Shown: piece by piece, positions 24,786 to 34,254 of the stretch
Layout of the letters: each line of letters starts with the position of its first letter
Position numbering within the stretch: position 1 is the first letter of the stretch
From: Planctomycetota bacterium
GTDB taxonomy: Bacteria > Planctomycetota > UBA1135 > GCA-002686595
Assembly: GCA_012959785.1 (NCBI GenBank)
Contig: DUCM01000021.1
Location: 309,025 to 373,024 of the forward strand
Length of the DNA: 64,000 nt
Direction of reading: 5' to 3'
Notes under the pieces: generated by a model
Databases searched by the model: none
Told to the model about the DNA's origin: nothing
Seen by the model: only the letters and a program-made list of their open reading frames with translations
Made by a program: the position numbers and the translations under genes

Positions 24786-25931
24786 TCAGTGTTCGTCTGA
24801 GAGGTAGCTCATGAAGGACATGCCGATGTCCTCGAACTGGTGTTCGCGGGGCACGATGATGGCGTCCTTGATGCAGACCTGTTCGCACAGCTTGCACGAG
24901 ACGCAGGCCTTGGGGATAACCTCGGCGATTCGGTTGAAGCCGTCGCTGTCGAGGCGCATGACCAGGGCGTCAAACGGGCACACATCAACGCAGAATTCAC
25001 AGCCGGTGCAGAGCTCGTAGATCACCTCGGCCTTGGGCACCTGCTTGGGCTTGATCTTTTCGACGATGACCTGCTCGTTGTCGCAGATCGCGTCAAAGGG
25101 GCAGTAGACCCCGCAAACCGAACAGTTGATGCAGAGGTCCGGGTCGATGAAGTAGCGCTCACCCGAGGTGATCGCGTTGGTGGGGCAGACGCGCTCACAG
25201 ATCGAACAGGATGTGCACTTATCGGTGATGAAGTGCGACTTCCACTGCCAGTTGGCTTGTGTTTCGTGATCGGTAAAGAGGATCACTTCCACGCCGCCGT
25301 GGGCGTCGTGGCGGAAAATCATGCTCTGGATGTCGACCTCGAAGTCAAAATCGACGGTGAACTGTGAGGGGAACGAGTTGGTCGTGCCGGTCAGTTGGCG
25401 CACCTTGGCGTCTGTGACCCAGGCCGTGACGAAGAGCGAACCGGCCTTCATGTAGGCATGGGCGGCGTACTCGGGCATCAACTCGTCGAAGCCGTACTTG
25501 AAGCGGTCGCGCACCGGCGGGAGGATCTGCGGCAGGTTGACCAGCACCCGCACGAAACCGTCGTTGTGGGTCACTTCGAAGTCGCGCCCGTAACGACGAT
25601 CGCGCTCGACCCGGTTCTCTTCCAGGTTGCGTGAGCGCGCCCAGAGGGCTTCCCAGCCGGGCACTTCTTCAAGGGTAGCCTGGTCCTCGGCCTCGGGCAG
25701 CTCGCCGGAGAACGAGATGGCGTCGGTGGGGCAGACTTCGACCACCGTGCGCGCGTTGTAGAGCGCGGCCTGCTGGTCATCGAGAGGGTGGGCCTTCTCG
25801 TCGTCCCCCATATAGAAGACTTCGGGAAAATCCTGACAGCAGGCATCGCAGGCGATGCACAGCTCGGGATCGACGGCAAAGGCCTCCTCGATCGTCTGGG
25901 CGATGGTGGAGGGAGGGGTGGGGTCGGCCAT
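24786..25931 (-). CDS. Multi-[4Fe-4S] ferredoxin-like protein
   Basis: 381 aa. Four CxxCxxCxxxC(P) cluster motifs are clear in the C-terminal half: CTSCSICERVCP, CINCSVCGVYCP, CTGCEFCVDVCP and CVSCKLCEQVC. A fifth Cys-rich site (CIACDACCQDF with a later CPTDA) is at the N-terminus. The middle 200 residues carry no known domain. It probably transfers electrons to an unidentified partner. No oxidoreductase subunit is adjacent, so this is not an obvious complex I or formate dehydrogenase component. ATG 25931 begins MADPTPPST; the longer frame to 26135 overlaps polA and is a shadow. Confidence 0.85.
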   Translation of the reverse strand: MADPTPPSTIAQTIEEAFAVDPELCIACDACCQDFPEVFYMGDDEKAHPLDDQQAALYNARTVVEVCPTDAISFSGELPEAEDQATLEEVPGWEALWARSRNLEENRVERDRRYGRDFEVTHNDGFVRVLVNLPQILPPVRDRFKYGFDELMPEYAAHAYMKAGSLFVTAWVTDAKVRQLTGTTNSFPSQFTVDFDFEVDIQSMIFRHDAHGGVEVILFTDHETQANWQWKSHFITDKCTSCSICERVCPTNAITSGERYFIDPDLCINCSVCGVYCPFDAICDNEQVIVEKIKPKQVPKAEVIYELCTGCEFCVDVCPFDALVMRLDSDGFNRIAEVIPKACVSCKLCEQVCIKDAIIVPREHQFEDIGMSFMSYLSDEH

Positions 25932-26053
25932 GGGTGCGGAGCATAGGGCCCTCGGGCCCGCCGGGAAAGGGGTGGCAGGGCTCCAGAATAAGCTCGCAGC
26001 CTGTGAAGGTAACCCACGGGAGGGGCTGGGGCGCTGTTTTCGAGGATCTTTGG

Positions 26054-28771
26054 CTAGTGAGCTTCCAGCCAGGTATCGCCATGGCCAAAGTCCACCTTGA
26101 GGGGCACCCGCAAGTCCGCGGCGCCTTCCATGCATTCACGCACCAGCTCGCGAGTGGCGTCGAGTTCGCTCTCGGGCACCTCGAGCACCAACTCGTCATG
26201 GACCTGCAGGAGCATCTCCGCGGATAGGTCAGAGGCCGCCAGACACGCCTCGAGGTCGATCATGGCGCGTTTGATGATGTCGGCCGCCGAGCCCTGGATA
26301 GGCGTGTTGACCGCGGCGTTTTCCGCGGCGCTGCGGATGCGGGAGTTCTGATTCTCCAGATCCGGTGTGCGTCGGCGGCGGCCACCGAGGGTCTCGACGA
26401 AGCCTCGTTGGCGGGCTTCCTCAAGGGTCTTGTCGATCCAGGTGCGCACACCCGGAAAACTCTCGAAATAGCGCTCGATGAACTCGCGAGCCTCGAAGAT
26501 CGAGAGCCCGGTCTCCTGGCCCAGGCGTGCCGGTCCCATGCCGTAGAGCAGTCCGAAGTTGATCGCCTTGGCTCGGCTACGCAGCTCGCGGTCGACCTCG
26601 CTCTCCTCGATGCCAAAAACCCGGGCCGCGGTGGAGGCATGGATGTCGCGGTCCTCGGCGAAGGCCCGCACCATCTCGGGGTCGGCTGAAAAGTGCGCCA
26701 TGATGCGCAACTCGACTTGGCTGTAGTCGGCCGCCAAGAGCTTCCACTCACCGTGTTCGTCGGGCTGCCGGGGCACAAAGGCCTGGCGCAGCCGACGCCC
26801 GCGTTCGGTGCGCACGGGAATGTTTTGCAGGTTGGGATCGCTGCAAGCCAGGCGTCCAGTGGCGGCGGAGACCTGGCTAAAGGAACAGTGCACGCGGCCC
26901 GTGCTGGGATTGACGAAGGTCGGCAGGGCGTCGACATAGGTGCTCTTCAGTTTGGCCAGCTCGCGGTACTCCAGCAGCCGCGACACGATTTCCACGCCGG
27001 GGTACTTGTCCGACAGGGTCTTGTGGTCCGTGGCCCAGCCGGTCTTGGTGCGCTTGGGCCGCTTGACTCCAGCAGCGTCCTGAATGCGCAGCTTTTCGAA
27101 CAGGATCTCGCCCAGGCGTTTGGTGCTGTTCAGATTGAAATTCTCACCGGCAAGTCCCTGGATGTCATAGACCGCGGACTCCAGGTCCTTTTCGAGTTCG
27201 AGAGCGAAGTCGAGAAGGAGTTTGGTGTCGAGGCAGATGCCGCGGGCTTCCATGGCGGCCAGCACCGGCACCAGGGGCAGGTCGACCTCATGGAAGATTC
27301 TGTGCCCAGCCTGCTCCTCGAGTTCTTCCTCCAACAAGGCTCGCAAGCGGAAAGTGACATCCGCGTCCTCGCAGGCGTACTCGCCCACCTGGTCCACGGG
27401 CAGGCTGTCCATGCTGACCTGTTTTTTGCCCGTGCCGATCAAATCCTTGGTGGGGATCTTGCGCAGATCGAAGAAGGAGAGGGCTAACTCATCGAGGTTG
27501 TGGCGCCGGGAGTTTCCCACGGCACAAAAGCTGGCCAGCATGGTGTCGAAATCGGGCGGCGCGATTTCCAGCCCCGCGCCGCGCATGACGAGGCAGTCGT
27601 ACTTCCAATTCTGTGCCCAACGATCCAGGCCGGGGTCGATGAGCAGGGGACCGAGGGCCTCCACCAGGCCCTGGGCTCCACCTTCGAAGATCGGCGGGTC
27701 GAGGTTGGCGGGTACATAAAAGGCGCGTCCCTCGGCGGCGCTGAAACTGATGCCCACCAGGCTGGCTTCGAGGGCTCGCAGGCTGGTGGTCTCCGTGTCC
27801 CAGGCGAAGCGGCCCGCGGCGCGCAGTTCCTTCTCCATGGCGACAAATTCTGCTTTCGTGCGCACGATGTTGTAGTCGCGCTGCATCTCAGGCTGGGGCG
27901 CCGAGCTATCCTCCTGGACCTCCTGCGAGAGGCGTTGGAAGTCCAGGCGCCTGAACAGGGTCAAGAGTTTTTCGGCGTCAGGCTGCGCAGGACCGATGGC
28001 TTCGAAGCCGGGCTCGAGTTCGACATCGGTGCGAATAGTCACAAGGTCGAGTGACATGAGCAACTGCTCTCTATCGCGCTCGATGTGCTCGCGGGCCTTG
28101 CCCTTGATCTTCTCGATGCCAGCGAGCACGCCCGCCACGCTGCCGAACTGGGCGACGAGGCGCGTGGCGCCCTTTTCCCCGATGCCCTTGACGCCGGGGA
28201 TGTTGTCCGAGGAGTCGCCCATGATGGCCAGCACATCGATCACATGGCCGGGATCGGTGCCGAACTTCTCCTCGACTTCCGCGATGCCCTGGATCACGAG
28301 ATCGGTCTTGGGTTTGAAGAGGTTGTAGAGCTTGACGCGCTCGCCTACGAGCTGCATCAGGTCCTTGTCGCCAGTGACCAGCATGACTTCGCAACCCGCG
28401 GCTTCGGCCTGGCGGGTCAGGGTGCCGATCACATCGTCGGCCTCGAAACCGGGGCGCTCGAAGATCGCGATGCCGTGGGCCCGCACCACCTCGCGGATGT
28501 CATTGAGTTGCGAGACGAGGTCCTCGGGCATGCGCTCGCGGGTGGCCTTGTACTCTTTGAATTGCTCATGGCGAAAAGTCGGTCCAGGCGGGTCGAAGGC
28601 CACAGCCACCAGATCCGGTTTTTCGGTGCGCAGGATGCGCCGCAGACACATGGTGAAGCCGTAGGTGGCTCCCGTGGGCAGCCCTTCGGTGGTGGTCAGT
28701 CCCGAGCGCGCCATGGCGAAGTGGGCGCGGTAGCAAATAGCAGTTCCGTCGAGCAGAAAGATGCGTGTCAT
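26054..28771 (-). CDS. polA: DNA polymerase I
   Basis: 905 aa with all three domains. The 5' nuclease domain is at the N-terminus (FLLDGTAICYRAHFA, GDKDLMQLV, MGDSSDNIPGVKGIGEKGA). The 3'-5' exonuclease appears intact (FAWDTETTSL with D-x-E, NWKYDCLVMRG, and the YACEDAD motif). The polymerase domain has DYSQVELRIMAHFS (motif A), KAINFGLLYGMG (motif B) and QVHDELVLEVP (motif C). Proofreading residues are retained, unlike in Taq-type enzymes. It works in repair and Okazaki-fragment processing. The ferredoxin gene follows on the same strand after 122 nt. Confidence 0.97.
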   Translation of the reverse strand: MTRIFLLDGTAICYRAHFAMARSGLTTTEGLPTGATYGFTMCLRRILRTEKPDLVAVAFDPPGPTFRHEQFKEYKATRERMPEDLVSQLNDIREVVRAHGIAIFERPGFEADDVIGTLTRQAEAAGCEVMLVTGDKDLMQLVGERVKLYNLFKPKTDLVIQGIAEVEEKFGTDPGHVIDVLAIMGDSSDNIPGVKGIGEKGATRLVAQFGSVAGVLAGIEKIKGKAREHIERDREQLLMSLDLVTIRTDVELEPGFEAIGPAQPDAEKLLTLFRRLDFQRLSQEVQEDSSAPQPEMQRDYNIVRTKAEFVAMEKELRAAGRFAWDTETTSLRALEASLVGISFSAAEGRAFYVPANLDPPIFEGGAQGLVEALGPLLIDPGLDRWAQNWKYDCLVMRGAGLEIAPPDFDTMLASFCAVGNSRRHNLDELALSFFDLRKIPTKDLIGTGKKQVSMDSLPVDQVGEYACEDADVTFRLRALLEEELEEQAGHRIFHEVDLPLVPVLAAMEARGICLDTKLLLDFALELEKDLESAVYDIQGLAGENFNLNSTKRLGEILFEKLRIQDAAGVKRPKRTKTGWATDHKTLSDKYPGVEIVSRLLEYRELAKLKSTYVDALPTFVNPSTGRVHCSFSQVSAATGRLACSDPNLQNIPVRTERGRRLRQAFVPRQPDEHGEWKLLAADYSQVELRIMAHFSADPEMVRAFAEDRDIHASTAARVFGIEESEVDRELRSRAKAINFGLLYGMGPARLGQETGLSIFEAREFIERYFESFPGVRTWIDKTLEEARQRGFVETLGGRRRRTPDLENQNSRIRSAAENAAVNTPIQGSAADIIKRAMIDLEACLAASDLSAEMLLQVHDELVLEVPESELDATRELVRECMEGAADLRVPLKVDFGHGDTWLEAH

Positions 28772-28921
28772 GGGCGTCAGGGTAGCGCTTCGAGTGGCTG
28801 GCCTTCAATCGGCGCCACAAGTCTGCTGGCTCGGATGATGCGCGAAACACGAATAGGCTTGCCCAGGATTGTTTTCTCGCGCTTTCCGACGACTCGGGCA
28901 GCCTGCTAGACTCCCGGAGCC

Positions 28922-29917
28922 ATGCACCAGACCGAGATTCACCTGGCCCCCGGCGTGCCCGATATCGGAGCCCTTTGGGCCACGAGCTTTGAAGACCTGA
29001 TGGGTCTGGGTGGGGCTCTGGTGGGGGAGCAGCGCGGCTGCGTGGTGCGCGAGACACCCCGTCAGAAGGTCTTGAGACTGCCCCTGCCGGGCACCAGCGA
29101 CGATGGGGCGCGACCTGGTGAGGCACCCCGCGGGGCGGGCACCGGTTGGATTTTCTTGACGCGCTATGGCGCTGGGCGGCTTGCTGAGTGCCTTGCTGCA
29201 CGGCTTTCCCAGCCGCGGTCGAGTTCCTTCGCGGCTCGCCAGTGGAATCTCCTCTGCCACCTGCGCAAGCACGGCGTGGGCACCCCCGAGCTCCTGGCCA
29301 TGGGCGAGGTGACGCGGCCCTTGTTCTCAAAGCGTTCCTTCCTGGTGACGCGGGCCCTCGATTCCATGCAGCCCCTGCCCGAGTGGCTCGCCCGCCACCC
29401 GGCCCCCCTCGCCCGTCGCCGGGCCGGCCGCGCCATCGGCCTGACCCTCGCGCGCATTCACTCCGCCGGCGTACACCTTCCCAACTTGAAGGCCACGCAC
29501 CTGTTTCTCGCCAGTGCCTCAGTCGCGGAGAGTCCCGTCGAGGGCGATTCTCTCCAGGGCGATGCTCTCCAGGGCGATGCTCTCCAGGGCGATGCTCTCC
29601 AGGGCAACACCTGCGCGGCGCAGCAGATTGCCGCCCGTTTGCCCAAGAAGAGCGCCCATCCCGGCAAGTTTCGCCGCCTGCCTGAGGTCTCCCTGGCCTC
29701 GGCTCGAGGCGCCAGGATCGACTCGGCCCTCAGCCCCTCGACCCAGCTCGATTCCTTGCGCCAACTTTTTATTAGCCTCGAGGCTGCACTCCAACCTTCC
29801 CCGCGCGAGGCCTATGGTGTGTTCTTGTTGGCCCTCGGCCGGCGACTCTCCCGGCCGGAGCGCCGCCGCCTCTGGAATCAGTTGACCTCTTCTGGCGCCA
29901 TGAAGCTCACACCATGA
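28922..29917 (+). CDS. WaaP/Kdo-kinase-like protein, probably a pseudokinase
   Basis: 331 aa. The middle (FLTRYGAGRLAECLAARL, SSFAARQWNLLCHLRKHGVGTPELLAMGE, RSFLVTRAL, ARIHSAGVHLPNLKATHLFL) follows the fold of lipopolysaccharide core kinases. The catalytic elements are altered: the Lys of the KRY-like strand is Thr (FLTRY), the HRD-like catalytic triplet aligns with LPN so the Asp is Asn, and no DFG-like Asp is seen. Just after the catalytic-loop region there is an in-frame Leu-Gln-Gly-Asp-Ala expansion encoded by a 15-bp tandem repeat. It overlaps the DUF368 gene by 4 nt (ATGA), which suggests a joint role in envelope lipid metabolism. Function is inferred from fold only. Confidence 0.65.
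   Translation: MHQTEIHLAPGVPDIGALWATSFEDLMGLGGALVGEQRGCVVRETPRQKVLRLPLPGTSDDGARPGEAPRGAGTGWIFLTRYGAGRLAECLAARLSQPRSSSFAARQWNLLCHLRKHGVGTPELLAMGEVTRPLFSKRSFLVTRALDSMQPLPEWLARHPAPLARRRAGRAIGLTLARIHSAGVHLPNLKATHLFLASASVAESPVEGDSLQGDALQGDALQGDALQGNTCAAQQIAARLPKKSAHPGKFRRLPEVSLASARGARIDSALSPSTQLDSLRQLFISLEAALQPSPREAYGVFLLALGRRLSRPERRRLWNQLTSSGAMKLTP
29541..29605 (+). repeat. 15-bp in-frame tandem repeat inside the WaaP-like gene
   Basis: Four consecutive copies of AGGGCGATGCTCTCC (the first with one mismatch at 29549) plus a 5-nt partial copy. Each unit adds five residues (Gln-Gly-Asp-Ala-Leu), so copy-number change would not break the frame. The near-identity of copies suggests recent slippage. 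Confidence 0.9.
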
Positions 29918-30939
29918 ACACCGACAGCCCCCCGAGCGTACCGCGGATCTTGGGCGGCGGGCTCTTGATGGGTCTTGCCAACCTCGTGCCCGGCGTAAGC
30001 GGCGGCACGATGATCCTCGCCGTGGGACTCTACGAGCGTTTCATCGGAGCTCTGGCCGACCTGTCACGCTTGCGCTTTCGCCGCGATTCGGTGGTTTTTC
30101 TAGGGCTCATCGCAGCCGGTGCCCTGGTGGCTTTGGTGGGTCTTTCGGGCTCGGCGGTGGTCCTCGTACGGGAGCAGCGCTGGATCATGTACAGCCTCTT
30201 CATTGGCATGACCCTCGGCGGCGCACCGCAGCTGGTGCGCGCCGCGGGTGCGCCGAAAGCAAGTGTGGTGGCGGCCTTCTTCCTGGCCTTCGCCGCCATG
30301 GCGGCCCTGGCCTGGGGCCTGAGTCAAGTGCAGATCCCCGAGACCACCCTGGTCTTTTTCGCCATGGGCGTCGTGGCTGCCGCCAGCATGATCCTGCCGG
30401 GCATTTCGGGCTCGTACATGTTGCTGATCTTCGGGATGTACGATGTGGTCATCGGGTCCCTTTCGGCCCGCGCCCTCGAAGCCGACCCCAGCGCTTGCCT
30501 GGCGGTACTCGTACCCGTGGGAGTGGGGGCCGTGGCGGGCATGGGGTTGCTTTCCAATCTGCTCAAACATCTCCTGGCGCGCTACTCCGCCGTATCCCAC
30601 GGGGCTCTTCTTGGGCTGCTCCTCGGCAGCGTGCTCGGCCTGTGGCCTTTCCAGAGCCCGACCCACCCCGAGCTGGCGCACAAGCCCCTGCGCAAGGCGG
30701 TGGTCCTGCTCGTGGAGGGCACCAGTTTCGAGGAGGCCAACCGGCGCCATGGCCTGGACCTCGACGCGGCGCGGGCCGCTCGGCTACGCACGACCTACGC
30801 CGGAAAAAGCGCCGGCGACCTGAAACGCCTGGGCGACAGCCTGACTCCTTTCGATCCCAAAGCTCGCCAGATCGCCATCAGCCTGGCGCTGCTCGCCGCC
30901 GGCTTCGGCCTGACTCAGGTCCTCGCTCGGCGGCGCTGA
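29914..30939 (+). CDS. DUF368 family membrane protein (PopT-type polyprenyl-phosphate translocase)
   Basis: 341 aa polytopic protein. LANLVPGVSGGTMILAVGLYE and AASMILPGISGSYMLLIFGMYD are the duplicated PG-S-G motifs of DUF368. Around eight hydrophobic segments are visible. Members have been shown to recycle undecaprenyl phosphate across the inner membrane. A roughly 60-residue insert after the last third (KPLRKAVVLLVEGTSFEEANRRHG...) is not hydrophobic. Translationally coupled to the WaaP-like gene by a 4-nt overlap and converging on recJ with 3 nt between stops. Confidence 0.88.
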   Translation: MNTDSPPSVPRILGGGLLMGLANLVPGVSGGTMILAVGLYERFIGALADLSRLRFRRDSVVFLGLIAAGALVALVGLSGSAVVLVREQRWIMYSLFIGMTLGGAPQLVRAAGAPKASVVAAFFLAFAAMAALAWGLSQVQIPETTLVFFAMGVVAAASMILPGISGSYMLLIFGMYDVVIGSLSARALEADPSACLAVLVPVGVGAVAGMGLLSNLLKHLLARYSAVSHGALLGLLLGSVLGLWPFQSPTHPELAHKPLRKAVVLLVEGTSFEEANRRHGLDLDAARAARLRTTYAGKSAGDLKRLGDSLTPFDPKARQIAISLALLAAGFGLTQVLARRR

Positions 30940-30942
30940 GCG

Positions 30943-32694
30943 CTAGCCCTCGGTAGAGCGGAAGTCCTGGAGCAGAACCTCCAGGTTGGTTTGGCCGCGA
31001 AAGGTGTTCCAGCGTGGTGAGAAGACGATGTCGATGCCGCGGCCCATTTGCAGTTCGCCCGCCCGTGCCGCCATTTTGAAGGCCATGGCCTTCATCACAC
31101 GACTGCCGCGACGCAGTTGCAGGATCATGTGCGAGCGGTCGGCGCCCACGATGCGCGGCGGCTCGGCCAGGCGTAAATCGCGCGAGACAAAGAGCGGGGC
31201 CTCGTTCTGCTCGCCGAAGGGTTCCAGGCGGTCGATGTGGCGCATCAACTCCTCGTCCATCAGGGCAAAGTCCAATTCGCCGTCGATCACCAGGGGCGGG
31301 CGGCTCCAGCCGTCGCCCATCTTCTCGCGCGCCGCGGCAGCGAGGCTCTTGCGCAGGCCGTCCACCTCGGCGGACAGGATGTCCATGCCGGCCGCCTGGG
31401 CGTGACCGCCGTATTGGATCATGTGCGAGGCTCCGGCGTGCATCAACTCGAGGATCGATACCCCCGGCACCGAACGCGCAGAGCCGCGGCCTTGCTCGCC
31501 GTCGAGTCCGATCACGATGGCCGGCCGAGCGTAGCGATCCACCAAGCGAGCGGCGATGATGCCGATCACGCCCTGGTGCCAGCCCTGACCCGCGACGACC
31601 ATGACGGGGAACTCCGCGGCATCCTCAAAGCGCTCGGCCTGATCGAGGGCTGAGCCCAAGAGTTTGGCCTCGATGCGCTTGCGCTCGATATTCAACTCGT
31701 CGAGTTTCCGCGCCAGGGCCGTGGCTGCTTCGGGGTCGTCGCACATGAGCAACTCGACCGCCGTTTCGGCTGTGCCCAATCGGCCCGAGGCGTTCAGCCG
31801 CGGCCCGATCTGAAAACCCACATCGTCGCCCGCCAGACGGCGGCCCTTGAGACCGGCTACCTGCAAGAGCGCCGCGAGGCCGGGGTGTGTCGTGCGTTCG
31901 AGGGCTTCCAGGCCGTAGCGCGCCAGGATGCGGTTCTCGTCCACCAGGGGCACCACATCGCAGACCGTGGCGATAGCCACATAGCTCATGGCGTCCAAGA
32001 GGAAATCGGACAAGTCCTTGCGCACCGTCCCGCCGCCGGAGAGTTCGCGGCAGATGCCCCAGGCCAACTTGAACGCAACCGCGCCACCGCACAACTCGGA
32101 GAAGGGGTACTTGGATGTGGCGAGCTTGGGGTTGATGATGGCCGTGGCTGGCGGCAAGTCGCCCAGGGGCGGCTCGTGGTGGTCGGTGACGATGGTCTCG
32201 ATGCCGAGCTCGGCTAGGGCGGCGATGGTCTTTCCCGACGAAGTGCCGTTGTCCACGCTGACCACGATCTTCGCGCCCACCTGCTGGGCCTTGCGAATCG
32301 AATGCTCGCCAAAGGCGTACCCGTCGACGAAACGGTTGGGGATGTGCCAGGCGATGTTTGCACCCAAGAGGCGAAAAAGACGCACCAAGAGCGAGGTGCC
32401 GGTGACGCCATCCACATCGTAATCGCCGTGGATCAGGATGGTTTCGCCATCCCGTACGGCCCGCACCAGACGCCGGGCAGCGACCTGCATGTCAGGCAGT
32501 TGCGCGGGATCGTGGAGGGCGCGCAAGGAAGGCTGGAGGTGCGCGTCCACCCGGGCCGGGTCCTCGATGCCGCGCGCCACGAGCCAGCGCGTGACGATTT
32601 CGGGCAGGCCGCGCTCGGCCATGAGGGTCTCGACGACCCGGGCGTCGAGGTCGCGCACGACCCATTCGATCGTGGAGGAAGAGCTGGTGTTCAT
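30943..32694 (-). CDS. recJ: Single-stranded-DNA-specific exonuclease RecJ
   Basis: 583 aa. ILIHGDYDVDGVTGTSLL (DHH motif I), VSVDNGTS, VTDHHEPP (motif III), and GGHAQAAG (DHHA1 motif) are all present. It degrades single-stranded DNA 5' to 3' in recombination and mismatch repair. ATG 32694 begins MNTSSSST; the frame extends 13 codons further upstream, but there is no better ribosome site there. It diverges from selA, with under 100 nt between starts. Confidence 0.95.
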   Translation of the reverse strand: MNTSSSSTIEWVVRDLDARVVETLMAERGLPEIVTRWLVARGIEDPARVDAHLQPSLRALHDPAQLPDMQVAARRLVRAVRDGETILIHGDYDVDGVTGTSLLVRLFRLLGANIAWHIPNRFVDGYAFGEHSIRKAQQVGAKIVVSVDNGTSSGKTIAALAELGIETIVTDHHEPPLGDLPPATAIINPKLATSKYPFSELCGGAVAFKLAWGICRELSGGGTVRKDLSDFLLDAMSYVAIATVCDVVPLVDENRILARYGLEALERTTHPGLAALLQVAGLKGRRLAGDDVGFQIGPRLNASGRLGTAETAVELLMCDDPEAATALARKLDELNIERKRIEAKLLGSALDQAERFEDAAEFPVMVVAGQGWHQGVIGIIAARLVDRYARPAIVIGLDGEQGRGSARSVPGVSILELMHAGASHMIQYGGHAQAAGMDILSAEVDGLRKSLAAAAREKMGDGWSRPPLVIDGELDFALMDEELMRHIDRLEPFGEQNEAPLFVSRDLRLAEPPRIVGADRSHMILQLRRGSRVMKAMAFKMAARAGELQMGRGIDIVFSPRWNTFRGQTNLEVLLQDFRSTEG

Positions 32695-32787
32695 GGGCCC
32701 ATTCTGCCCGCGGGCGACCGGGCGCGATAGCACTCCTTGCGTCCCAAGCCCTCGGCTACGCCCAACCCCTTGCCCGGAGGTGGCTTC

Positions 32788-34254
32788 GTGAGCGACACTG
32801 GCCCCATGAATCCCAAGGAATCAGATCCCAGCGAGGCCTTTCGGCTCCTGCCCGGCGTGGATGAGGTCCTGCGCCTGGCGCGTGTGCTGGAGATTGCCGC
32901 GCGCTCCAGCAGTCGGGAGGTCACCAGCCTCGTGCGCCGCGCCCTCGAGGCCCTGCGGAGTGAGATCGCCGAGGGTGGCCTCGACGCCGCGGCGCTCACT
33001 GAACGGCTCGCTGGCGACGAGCTGGCCGAGCGCGTGGAGGCGCTCTTCGCCGCTGACCGTAAGCTGGGCGTGCTGCCGGCAATCAACGCCACCGGCGTGG
33101 TCCTGCACACCGGCCTCGGCCGGGCGCCGGTGCACCCCGAGGTGGCCGAGCGCATGGCCGAGGTGGCCCGCAGCTATTGCGTGCTCGAAGTCGAACGGGC
33201 CAGCGGCATGCGCAACCGACGAGATGATCGCCTCTCGGAACTCCTCAGCAGGGTGACCGGCTGCGAGGCTGCGATTGCCGTGAACAACAACGCCGCCGCT
33301 GTGTTTCTGTGCCTGAACACCTTTGCCTCCGGTGGCGAGGGCATCGTCAGTCGCGGCGAGCTGGTGGAGATCGGCGGTTCCTTCCGCGTGCCCGATGTGA
33401 TGACCCGCGCAGGCGTCAGCCTGCATGAGGTGGGCACCACCAACCGCACCCGCATCGCCGACTACCGCTCGGCAATCTCCGAAAAGAGCGGCATCCTGCT
33501 CAAAGTCCACACCTCCAACTTCCGCGTGGTGGGCTTCACCGAGGAAGTCAGCATGGAGGAACTCGCGGAGCTTGGCAGCGAGATGGGTGTGACCAGCGCC
33601 TTCGACCTCGGCTCGGGGCTGATCGAACTCGAAGGCAGCGCGCCCCTCGACATGCTCGGCGGAGAAACAAGAGTGCGCGAGGCCGTGCAGAGCGGTCTGG
33701 ATGTGGTCAGCTTCAGCGGCGACAAACTCTTCGGCGGACCCCAGGCCGGTTTGATCGTGGGACGCAAGGGGAAGATCGAAGCCCTACGCCAGAACCCCAT
33801 CTACCGCGCCCTGCGCCTGGACAAGACCAGCTTGCGCGGCCTTGAGGTCACCTTGCAGATGCTCCTCGATGGCCGCGGCGACGAAGTCCCCACGCGGCGC
33901 ATGATGCACCTCACCGCCGACGAGCTGAAAAGCGTGGCCGAGGAGTTGGCCGCTGGCATCGACGGCTTGCCCGGCCTCTCCGCCGAGTGCAGCGCCGACA
34001 GTTCCCAACCGGGCAGCGGCAGCGCCCCGCACATTTTCCTCGACACCTGGGTGGTGCGCGTGCGGCACGATTCCCTCTCGCCCGATGCCCTCGGGCGGCG
34101 CCTGCGCATGGGCGAGCCGATCCTCTTCACCCGCATCGCCGAGGACGCCCTCGTGTGCGATCCGCGCACCCTCCTCGGGGATGATGCCCGGGGGCTCCTA
34201 CAGGCCTTCGCAGCAATCCAAGACAGGCCCTCGCAACGATCCAAGTGCCATTAG
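32788..34254 (+). CDS. selA: L-seryl-tRNA(Sec) selenium transferase
   Basis: 488 aa PLP enzyme that converts seryl-tRNA(Sec) to selenocysteyl-tRNA(Sec) with selenophosphate. LPAINATGVVLHTGLGRAP and ASGMRNRRDDR are typical SelA sequences, and SFSGDKLFGGPQAG contains the PLP Lys. GTG 32788 is preferred because GGAGG lies 7 nt before it; ATG 32806 is the alternative. Its presence implies selenocysteine use in this genome, consistent with the UGA codon in selD 1.5 kb downstream. The stop overlaps the dehydrogenase frame by 10 nt. Confidence 0.95.
   Translation: MSDTGPMNPKESDPSEAFRLLPGVDEVLRLARVLEIAARSSSREVTSLVRRALEALRSEIAEGGLDAAALTERLAGDELAERVEALFAADRKLGVLPAINATGVVLHTGLGRAPVHPEVAERMAEVARSYCVLEVERASGMRNRRDDRLSELLSRVTGCEAAIAVNNNAAAVFLCLNTFASGGEGIVSRGELVEIGGSFRVPDVMTRAGVSLHEVGTTNRTRIADYRSAISEKSGILLKVHTSNFRVVGFTEEVSMEELAELGSEMGVTSAFDLGSGLIELEGSAPLDMLGGETRVREAVQSGLDVVSFSGDKLFGGPQAGLIVGRKGKIEALRQNPIYRALRLDKTSLRGLEVTLQMLLDGRGDEVPTRRMMHLTADELKSVAEELAAGIDGLPGLSAECSADSSQPGSGSAPHIFLDTWVVRVRHDSLSPDALGRRLRMGEPILFTRIAEDALVCDPRTLLGDDARGLLQAFAAIQDRPSQRSKCH

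Noticed and set aside
29541..29605. CRISPR-like repeat
   Set aside because: 15-bp units without spacers, in frame within a gene; simple tandem repeat.
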